Source: Bdellovibrio sp. UBA4095 (GTDB lineage: Bacteria; Bdellovibrionota; Bdellovibrionia; Bdellovibrionales; Bdellovibrionaceae). From it: 64,000 nt of DNA. The notes under the pieces were generated by a model. It saw only the letters and a program-made list of their open reading frames with translations, was not told the origin of the DNA and made no database searches. Made by a program: the position numbers and the translations under genes. The stretch is taken from assembly GCA_002381805.1 (NCBI GenBank), contig DFXZ01000004.1, positions 372,001 to 436,000 of the forward strand. Direction: 5' to 3'. Of this stretch, positions 58,411-64,000 are shown one piece after another. Each line of letters opens with the position of its first letter. Positions within the stretch are counted from its first letter, which is position 1.

Positions 58411-59289
58411 GAAAGATTCCATAAGTTTTGAAGCAATCGGATTGGCGATTTTTCTCTGAGCAGTCACTAAAAAAAGCTCTTCGTAAACGCCTTGTAATTG
58501 TCCGATCTCCACCAACTCTCCTCGCAGAACCTGACCTGTTACAGTGTGTGTTGCTGTGGGAATCAGCCCCATCTCGCTTGTCGCCATCAGTTTTTTTACC
58601 GAAATATCTTGGCTTTCTGTGATGACGTTCAATTCTATTTTGTGAAGCTTCGCCCAGTGATCCAAATCTTGCCTTAATTTGCTATCGTAAGTAGGCAGTA
58701 TCATCGGTTCCCCTGAAATTGATTTAGGAAAACCCTTGCGCAGGGATTTATATTTAGGAGCACCGTAAAAAGCGACGTTCTTTTTGGTGATCGATTTTGG
58801 ATACAGACCTTTTGCATCGACCCCCGTAGGCATGAAGTTCGTCACCATCAAATCCATGCGGTGGGCCGTTAGCTCTCGCAACAGCTCATCAGATTTTCCC
58901 TCTGACAAAGTTATTTGGCAGGGCGAGATGCGAAAGGCATGTTTGACTAACTGAAGAACGATTTGCTTCGGAACGCTGTCGAGCGCGCCTAAATGCAGAG
59001 ATGGCTTTAAAGGTTTAAGTCGATCATGCAACACCTCGTACATTTCCGAACCCATACGAAAGATGTTCTTGGAATAATCCAAGGCGACCTTACCCTGTTC
59101 TGTGAGAACAAGTTTTTTATGGTGTCGTTCAAAAAGTTGAACTCCCAGCGTGTCTTCAAATTGTTTTAACTGTGCTGATAGGGTCGGTTGGCCCACTCTT
59201 AACTTTTCGGCGGCTTTTGAAACAGTTCCCTCTTCGGCGATCGTCTTAAAATAATAAAGATGATGGTAGTTAATCCACGGGCTGTTCAT
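58402..59289 (-). CDS. LysR-family regulator, NhaR-like (second copy)
   Basis: A 295-residue regulator. The winged helix begins I-N-Y-H-H-L-Y-Y-F-K-T-I-A with recognition helix Q-P-T-L-S-A-Q-L-K-Q-F-E, closely similar to the LysR at 21279. The effector domain follows. Start fixed by AGGAGG. It lies between the divergent terC-htpX genes and the baeRF operon, each preceded by the same 23-bp T-N11-A element. This makes it the likely regulator of both and of itself. The inducer is unknown; relatives respond to sodium or alkaline pH. Confidence 0.9.
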   Translation of the reverse strand: MNSPWINYHHLYYFKTIAEEGTVSKAAEKLRVGQPTLSAQLKQFEDTLGVQLFERHHKKLVLTEQGKVALDYSKNIFRMGSEMYEVLHDRLKPLKPSLHLGALDSVPKQIVLQLVKHAFRISPCQITLSEGKSDELLRELTAHRMDLMVTNFMPTGVDAKGLYPKSITKKNVAFYGAPKYKSLRKGFPKSISGEPMILPTYDSKLRQDLDHWAKLHKIELNVITESQDISVKKLMATSEMGLIPTATHTVTGQVLRGELVEIGQLQGVYEELFLVTAQRKIANPIASKLMESFVV

Positions 59290-59309
59290 AAGAATACCTC
59301 CTGCTCTTT

Positions 59310-59332
59310 TGTATCGCTAAAACCGATACTAC
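59310..59332. promoter_or_regulatory. LysR-type operator between the LysR gene and terC
   Basis: TGTATCGCTA-N6-ATACTAC, with the fuller inverted repeat GTATCG-N7-CGATAC (59311-59329). It lies 20 bp before the LysR start and 84 bp before terC, the normal place for a LysR protein that represses itself and activates a divergent gene. The rest of the 126-bp region holds GGCGATCGCC, a perfect palindrome of unknown use. Confidence 0.75.
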
Positions 59333-59415
59333 TCAAGGTTATTATCGATTTGATAAATGTTTGGCGATCGCCGATCTTAATAGAGTCACGATTTTCATAA
59401 TTAGGAGACGATACG

Positions 59416-60474
59416 ATGATACTGTTCCCGTTTGCTGAATATTGGTGGTTTTACCTGGGCTTTACCGCTTTTGTTCTGGTAGTGCTCGCGCTGGACCTTG
59501 GCGTCTTTCATAAGAAGGCCCACGAGGTCAGCTTTAAAGAAGCTTCTATCTGGACAACTGTGTGGATAAGTTTAGCTTTGGTCTTTAACTATCTTTTTTA
59601 TCTATATGCCCAGTACAGCTTCTCAACAAATGAGCGATACACATCAATTCCAGGATTTGATCCAGATGGGCAAGCGAAGATAACGGCTCTCGAGTTCCTT
59701 ACCGGTTTCGTGGTCGAAAAGTCTTTGGCCATAGATAACATTTTCGTTTTCGCTGTGGTTTTTGCTTATTTTGGAATTCCAAAGATGTATCAGCACCGAG
59801 TGCTTTTCTGGGGAATCTTGGGTGCCCTGGTCTTTAGAGCCCTCTTTATCGCCATGGGTTCGGTATTAATGCAGTACCAGTGGGTTGTGTTGTTCTTTGG
59901 TGCACTTCTAATCCTGACGGGCACAAAGATGTTTTTCGCCGGCACGAAACCTCAGAATCTTGAAAATAATTTTATTGTAAGGCAGCTTGAAAAAATATTC
60001 CGAGTTCATCCTCAGATCGAAGGACAAAAGTTCTTTCTTAAGAAAAATGGTTTGACGTATGTAACGCCACTTTTTCTTGCTCTCATATTCCTGGAGCTTA
60101 GCGATATTATTTTCGCAGTGGATTCTGTTCCAGCGATCTTTGCGCTGACTAAAGAGCCACTCATTGTTTTTACCTCAAACATTTTTGCCATCCTGGGGCT
60201 GCGTTCGATGTACTTCATGCTATCCGGAGTTATGGATCGGTTCGCCTACATTAAGTATGGCTTGGCATCAGTTTTAATCTTTGTCGGACTTAAGATGGTT
60301 TGGCTGAACGAAGCCTTCGGCGGCAAGTTCCCCATCGGTTGGTCCCTAGCAATCATCGCAGCGCTGATTGGCTCTTCGATATTGGCCTCAGTGCTGATCG
60401 ATCGCCGTAAGCAGAAAATGGACATTGAAACCGTTAATTTGAATGAAGAAGGAGGTTCTCATGAGAATCGCTAA
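59416..60474 (+). CDS. TerC/Alx-family membrane protein
   Basis: A 352-residue membrane protein with about nine helices. Conserved acidic motifs are in L-D-L-G-V-F-H, F-V-V-E-K-S-L-A-I-D-N-I-F-V and F-L-E-L-S-D-I-I-F-A-V-D-S-V-P-A. Members such as Alx and YceF-type proteins export Mn2+ and in E. coli alx is induced by alkali. Here no yybP-ykoY riboswitch was seen upstream; control by the adjacent LysR is more likely. GGAGACG precedes the ATG. Overlaps htpX by 14 bases. Confidence 0.9.
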   Translation: MILFPFAEYWWFYLGFTAFVLVVLALDLGVFHKKAHEVSFKEASIWTTVWISLALVFNYLFYLYAQYSFSTNERYTSIPGFDPDGQAKITALEFLTGFVVEKSLAIDNIFVFAVVFAYFGIPKMYQHRVLFWGILGALVFRALFIAMGSVLMQYQWVVLFFGALLILTGTKMFFAGTKPQNLENNFIVRQLEKIFRVHPQIEGQKFFLKKNGLTYVTPLFLALIFLELSDIIFAVDSVPAIFALTKEPLIVFTSNIFAILGLRSMYFMLSGVMDRFAYIKYGLASVLIFVGLKMVWLNEAFGGKFPIGWSLAIIAALIGSSILASVLIDRRKQKMDIETVNLNEEGGSHENR

Positions 60475-61381
60475 GCGAATTTTCTTGTTCGTTGCTACAA
60501 ACATTCTGATCATTGCGACTCTGTCGATCGTAATGTCAGTCTTTAATATTCAGCCTTATCTGGATGCAAAAGGAATTAACTATCCATCGCTGATGATATT
60601 CTGCGTGCTCTGGGGATTTGGTGGTGCCTTCATTTCTCTGGCGCTTTCAAGAGTCATGGCAAAATGGTCGATGGGAGTTAAAATCATAGATCCCCAGACG
60701 ACGAATCCTGAAATGCGATCTTTAGTCGTCAAGGTCCACGCTTATGCCAAAAGAGCCGGCATCGAAAAAATGCCCGAGGTCGGCTACTACGAATCGGATG
60801 AATTAAATGCCTTTGCGACGGGACCTACAAAAAATCGCTCTCTGGTCGCGGTTTCTACGGGACTTTTGGCAAATATGACCGAACGTGAGCTTAATGGTGT
60901 CCTGGCTCACGAAGTGGCTCACGTTGCTAATGGTGACATGGTCACAATGACTCTGGTTCAAGGGGTGGTGAATAGCTTCGTTATGTTCCTGGCTCGTGTG
61001 ATCGGCTTTTTTGCTAGTCAATTCGTGGCCGAGGACAAAAGAACCATTGTTCAGTTTGGAATCGTCATCGCACTGGAAATTGCGCTCGGGATTCTTGGAA
61101 TGATTGTCGTCTCGGCATTTTCTCGAAAGCGGGAATACCGTGCGGACAGCGATGGGGCTCATCTTTCCAGTACTGAGGAGATGATCTCGGCTCTGCAAAG
61201 GTTAAAGGTGAACTATCAAATTCCGCAGGCGGATGATCAGCCAGCTATTGCCTCACTCAAAATATCTGGAAAGGCAGGGGGATTCATGAAGCTGTTCTCT
61301 ACTCATCCTGATCTTGACGACCGCATTGAACGCCTAAAAGCTCAACCCGCTCGTGCAAGTCGGTCTAGAACATCTAAATAA
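60461..61381 (+). CDS. htpX: HtpX membrane zinc metalloprotease
   Basis: A 306-residue M48 peptidase of the inner membrane. Two N-terminal helices precede a cytosolic protease domain with H150-E-V-A-H154 and the downstream R-E-Y-R-A-D-S-D ligand; two more helices lie between. HtpX degrades damaged membrane proteins. The ATG at 60461 is fixed by GGAGG and lies within the end of terC, so the two are translationally coupled. This TerC-HtpX pair is divergent from the LysR regulator. Confidence 0.93.
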   Translation: MRIAKRIFLFVATNILIIATLSIVMSVFNIQPYLDAKGINYPSLMIFCVLWGFGGAFISLALSRVMAKWSMGVKIIDPQTTNPEMRSLVVKVHAYAKRAGIEKMPEVGYYESDELNAFATGPTKNRSLVAVSTGLLANMTERELNGVLAHEVAHVANGDMVTMTLVQGVVNSFVMFLARVIGFFASQFVAEDKRTIVQFGIVIALEIALGILGMIVVSAFSRKREYRADSDGAHLSSTEEMISALQRLKVNYQIPQADDQPAIASLKISGKAGGFMKLFSTHPDLDDRIERLKAQPARASRSRTSK

Positions 61382-61385
61382 TTCT

Positions 61386-61805
61386 TTAGGCTTTCTTTAT
61401 TTCGCAATAAGGACTGTCTTTGCAATCATCGGCTGCCGTATAGCGCGGCAGCCATGGGCGAATCACTGTAAAGCAAGAATAGCCGACATCAAGACTCGCT
61501 CTGACTGCCCTCAAGCTCGCCACCTTTGCTAAAAATTTATATCTGGGAAGGACATTCCAGATTGCAATAAAAGCGTCGACCCGAGTTGCCAAAGTCCCGT
61601 CCTGCCGGCGCACATGCATAATCTTATGAACTAAAACCGGATCAACACCTTCTTGCTCGGCACTGAAGCCCGTGGCGCAAATGTCGATGAACTCGATTTT
61701 CTCTGCCCCTACTTGCTTGCGGTAGTGATTGATCTCTTTACTGCACACCTTGCAAAGTCCGTCATAATACACATTGATATTTTTATGGCTTTTCATATTG
61801 TTCAT
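61386..61805 (-). CDS. DCC-family thiol-disulfide oxidoreductase-like protein (DUF393)
   Basis: A 139-residue protein with Y-Y-D-G-L-C-K-V-C at the start of a thioredoxin-like fold, the DCC-family active site (D-x-L-C-x2-C). Family members have been linked to thiol redox roles, none firm. It starts M-N-N-M-K-S because its first codons lie in the left arm of a perfect inverted repeat; an alternative start is the second Met. There is no ribosome binding site. Convergent with htpX. Confidence 0.8.
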   Translation of the reverse strand: MNNMKSHKNINVYYDGLCKVCSKEINHYRKQVGAEKIEFIDICATGFSAEQEGVDPVLVHKIMHVRRQDGTLATRVDAFIAIWNVLPRYKFLAKVASLRAVRASLDVGYSCFTVIRPWLPRYTAADDCKDSPYCEIKKA

Positions 61806-61828
61806 GGTAGTATGAACAATATGAAAAG
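61789..61828. promoter_or_regulatory. Perfect 17-bp inverted repeat spanning both divergent start codons
   Basis: Left arm CTTTTCATATTGTTCAT (61789-61805), spacer GGTAGT, right arm ATGAACAATATGAAAAG (61812-61828). The arms are exact reverse complements. Each contains the initial codons of one gene. A -10-like TATTGT lies in the left arm (61796-61801), with TTGATA 16 bp before it for the plus gene. Confidence 0.85.
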
Positions 61829-62330
61829 TAAAGTTAAACCGGTCGGTCCCGGCAAAGACCTGCAGAAACTGTCTCTCTCAATCGGAAACTTCATCAGATA
61901 TTGGGGTTTTAGAAGAGTTCACGGAGCCATTTGGACTCAGCTGTATCTTTCTAAGACGCCTCTAAGTTGCACGGACCTTACAAAAAGACTCGGTTTATCC
62001 AAAGCGCTCATAAGCCCGGCCCTGGAGGAATTGTCACAATATAAGCTTATTCAGGAAACGCCGGCACCGAATGAAAAAATAAAAATGTATAAGGCCGCTG
62101 AAGACATCAACGAAGTCATTCGTCATGTCCTAGAAACCCGCGAAGCCAAGATGCTTAAGCAGATCACAAAAGACTTTTCTGCTTTCAATCAGTCTGAAGG
62201 CAAGTCTGACAGCTTGGACGAAAAGCGCGTGAAGACTCTTGGGGAGATGATATTTTCTGCAAACTTGATGTTACAAATTATGCTCTCGCACAACGACCTC
62301 TTAAATATGCCGCAGGAGTTGGACAAATGA
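61812..62330 (+). CDS. GbsR/MarR-family transcriptional regulator
   Basis: A 172-residue winged-helix regulator. Features are W-G-F-R-R-V-H-G-A-I-W-T-Q-L-Y-L and the HTH S-C-T-D-L-T-K-R-L-G-L-S-K-A-L-I-S-P-A-L, as in the GbsR branch. The first six residues M-N-N-M-K-S equal those of the divergent DCC protein because of the inverted repeat. No ribosome binding site precedes it, so a near-leaderless message is likely. It probably represses its own promoter and that of the DCC gene by binding the repeat. Confidence 0.86.
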   Translation: MNNMKSKVKPVGPGKDLQKLSLSIGNFIRYWGFRRVHGAIWTQLYLSKTPLSCTDLTKRLGLSKALISPALEELSQYKLIQETPAPNEKIKMYKAAEDINEVIRHVLETREAKMLKQITKDFSAFNQSEGKSDSLDEKRVKTLGEMIFSANLMLQIMLSHNDLLNMPQELDK

Positions 62331-62373
62331 GATCAGTCAGACATCAGTACCTAAATAAGCTTTTGGTGCCCGC

Positions 62374-62790
62374 ATGAACCTTATTCTAGCCATCCATGCT
62401 TTTTCTTGTTGGTTTATGTTAGGTGTTATCTGGGTCATCCAGATCCTGGTCTATCCCAACTTTTTGCTGGTGGGCCGCGATGATTTTCAACGCCTCCACC
62501 GACTTCACACGAATCGAATTACCTGGATCGTCGCTCCTATTATGCTGGTGGAACTAGTTAGTGGTGCCTGGCTTTTTTATTTGTATCAAACTCCCCTTTT
62601 CCTTGGGAATCTGATCTCGGTGATGTGTGTGTGGGCCCTAACGGCGTTTGTGAATGTTCCGACTCACAACAATCTACGCTTTGAACTCGAAGCTTCGAAA
62701 AAGAAGCTGGTTCGTCGGAATTGGCCTCGAACCTTGATCTGGACGCTCAGGTCATTATTTTTAGTCTGGATCGTGTATTCCCAAAACTGA
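62374..62790 (+). CDS. Four-helix membrane protein of unknown function
   Basis: A 138-residue protein with four hydrophobic segments (about 5-26, 49-68, 75-93, 118-136). Conserved-looking polar parts are V-P-T-H-N-N and R-R-N-W-P-R-T. The layout resembles the DUF1772-type protein at 25087, but the match is weak. It is followed 13 bases later by the AarF-like gene and so probably belongs to its operon. Confidence 0.62.
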   Translation: MNLILAIHAFSCWFMLGVIWVIQILVYPNFLLVGRDDFQRLHRLHTNRITWIVAPIMLVELVSGAWLFYLYQTPLFLGNLISVMCVWALTAFVNVPTHNNLRFELEASKKKLVRRNWPRTLIWTLRSLFLVWIVYSQN

Positions 62791-62803
62791 ACGGAGAAAT
62801 GTC

Positions 62804-64000
62804 ATGAAGTCTTCATCAATTTCCCGCACCCTCGAACTCGCCAAGCTTGCTGCCCGAGTCGGACTAAAAGAGCTTCAGTCTGGCGACTTAAAATCTCGCT
62901 ATGACCAAGCAGTTATCATTGCAAAGAGTCTTTCAAACTTAAAAGGCGCTGCAATGAAAATGGGTCAAATTTTAAGCTTGGACCTCGACAACTACTTCCC
63001 TCCCGAAGCGATCGAGGTTCTAAGCCAGCTGCAGAACGCAGCAGTTGCCCATTCTTTTGAAGAGATGGAACAGATTCTAAAGTCCGAACTGACCCTAGAA
63101 GATTTTCAATCTTTACAAGGGCTTTCCAAATCCCCTCTGGGCGTCGCCAGCATTGGGCAGGTTCATAAAGCAAAATTCCAAGACCAGGATATCGTTTTAA
63201 AAATTCAATACCCGGGCGTGGCAACTTCGATTGAATCGGACCTTAAGATATTAAGGACACTTGCTGTGTCGTTCTGTCAGATGACGGGGCGAAAAATGAA
63301 TCTTGAACCCTTATTTCAAGAATTCCGAAGCATACTAGAACAAGAAACGGATTACTCCCTTGAGGCCAGCTTTCAAAAGCAGTTTCAGGATAGAATTAAA
63401 ACACTAAATGCTGCCGGCCATTTTTCTTACAGAGTCCCCACTGTCATTGACGAACTCTCAACACAAAGAGTTTTGGCCATGAGTTTTGAGTCAGGAGTGA
63501 CTCTGCGCTCTTGGACAAACTCCAAGCCCAACAAAGAAGACAGAGAAAGCGTTGCTAGAGCGATCCTGGATTTATATTTCCACGAATTTTTCGAGTGGGG
63601 CCTGGTTCAAACCGATCCCAACTGGGGCAACTTCCTCATAGACCGACGCGATGGCAAACTAAGTCTTTGCTTGCTCGACTTTGGAGCCACACGTGCTTAC
63701 ACCACTGAGTTCATAAAAAATTATATCTGCCTTCTGGAATTTGCTGCGAACAAAGAAAGTTCCAAACTAAAAAGTCATGCCATCGATTTTGGCTTAATTG
63801 ATGCTAGGGAATCCCAGGAAGCCTTCGTAGCCTTTGAAAACATGCTAAGCACTGCCATTAAACCTTTCTTCGCTAAAAGTGCAGGCAAAACGTACTTTGA
63901 TTTTTCCGATCGCAACCATGCCCTGGAATCCCAGTCCGCTTCGAAAGCCCTAGCTGCCGAACTGATCTATAGTCCGCCGCCTTACTCTTTGATCTTTTTG
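62804..64000 (+). CDS. ABC1/AarF (UbiB, ADCK)-family kinase-like protein, cut by window edge
   Basis: 399 codons visible, running off the right edge. The diagnostic K-x-G-Q motif is in L-K-G-A-A-M-K-M-G-Q, the Ala-rich nucleotide loop in G-V-A-S-I-G-Q-V-H-K-A, the catalytic region in V-Q-T-D-P-N-W-G-N-F and the metal site in L-L-D-F-G-A. This atypical kinase family supports quinone synthesis (UbiB) or lipid metabolism. The start ATG at 62804 has CGGAG upstream. Confidence 0.9.
   Translation, partial: MKSSSISRTLELAKLAARVGLKELQSGDLKSRYDQAVIIAKSLSNLKGAAMKMGQILSLDLDNYFPPEAIEVLSQLQNAAVAHSFEEMEQILKSELTLEDFQSLQGLSKSPLGVASIGQVHKAKFQDQDIVLKIQYPGVATSIESDLKILRTLAVSFCQMTGRKMNLEPLFQEFRSILEQETDYSLEASFQKQFQDRIKTLNAAGHFSYRVPTVIDELSTQRVLAMSFESGVTLRSWTNSKPNKEDRESVARAILDLYFHEFFEWGLVQTDPNWGNFLIDRRDGKLSLCLLDFGATRAYTTEFIKNYICLLEFAANKESSKLKSHAIDFGLIDARESQEAFVAFENMLSTAIKPFFAKSAGKTYFDFSDRNHALESQSASKALAAELIYSPPPYSLIFL

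Noticed and set aside
59364..59373. GGCGATCGCC palindrome containing the HIP1-like GCGATCGC
   Set aside because: A single copy; HIP1 is significant only as an abundant repeat in cyanobacteria.
59290..59415. Possible yybP-ykoY manganese riboswitch before terC
   Set aside because: The region is only 126 bp, is largely accounted for by the LysR box and palindromes, and I could not fit the riboswitch's conserved loops.
1..64000. tRNA genes, CRISPR arrays, insertion sequences, prophage and attachment sites
   Set aside because: Looked for in the intergenic regions and not seen; no transposase, integrase or Cas-like protein is encoded.

Overview
The window looks like a chromosomal segment of a Bdellovibrio-type predatory bacterium (Bdellovibrionota). 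The basis is the kind of genes present: a Bd3614-type deaminase (a family named after a Bdellovibrio bacteriovorus locus), many small exported proteins of unknown function, several lipoproteins with an odd F-Q-N-C lipid-attachment-like motif, secreted and cytosolic phospholipase-D proteins, and a DUF1592/DUF1552 pair. The species call is an inference. I saw no insertion sequence, phage, CRISPR array or tRNA; the only RNA gene recognised is rnpB.

Layout. 1-1334: two divergent FQNC-type lipoproteins. 1383-7215 (minus): a leucine/isovalerate degradation operon (hotdog thioesterase-like protein, methylcrotonyl-CoA carboxylase carboxyltransferase, methylglutaconyl-CoA hydratase, biotin carboxylase, separate biotin carrier protein, HMG-CoA lyase). 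7318-13243: exported unknowns, a TPMT-like methyltransferase, a GNAT protein, and a lipoprotein plus secreted PLD pair. 13359-13736 (minus): RNase P RNA. 13836-19845: FnIII protein, Cys-rich copper-storage-like protein, hybrid histidine kinase, Bd3614-like deaminase, RlmK-like methyltransferase, degenerate NodB lipoprotein. 19985-22214: Fe-SOD, an HPF-like protein and a divergent NhaR-like LysR regulator. 22232-34398: M28 peptidase, B12/radical-SAM protein, methyltransferase, GreA-like protein, JmjC/cupin oxygenase, TVP38 membrane protein, metallophosphoesterase, cytosolic PLD, YbiT-type ABC-F. 34420-38777: exported cell-wall-type and haem proteins, a Zn-alcohol dehydrogenase operon and a VOC protein. 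38831-40783: palindromic operator, TetR regulator and flavin monooxygenase. 41008-44102: DUF1592/DUF1552 pair. 44161-52236: two more Zn-alcohol dehydrogenases, SRPBCC proteins with an ArsR regulator, exonuclease III and a P-type ATPase. 52357-53619: APC permease.

The most striking part is 53769-61381. A NhaR-like LysR gene sits between a divergent TerC-HtpX pair and a co-directional run encoding a baeRF/Balon-like release-factor homologue, a small membrane protein, a short HPF-like hibernation factor, an SbtA-type bicarbonate transporter and a SulP transporter. Two copies of one 23-bp sequence, TGTATCGCTA-N6-ATACTAC, lie exactly in front of the two transcription units. Each contains GTAT-N11-ATAC, the T-N11-A geometry of LysR operators. 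This suggests one regulator coordinating ribosome hibernation, bicarbonate/anion uptake, TerC metal export and membrane proteolysis. A second NhaR-like LysR / HPF pair occurs at 20669-22214.

Other regulatory DNA of note: a perfect 17-bp-arm inverted repeat (61789-61828) that contains the start codons of two divergent genes, so that both proteins begin with the same six residues; a nested palindrome on the arsR promoter (47198-47229); a TetR-type palindrome (38831-38848); and an exonuclease III promoter placed for a leaderless transcript. The right edge cuts an ABC1/AarF kinase-like gene. All functional calls are from motifs and remembered family features; no database search was run.
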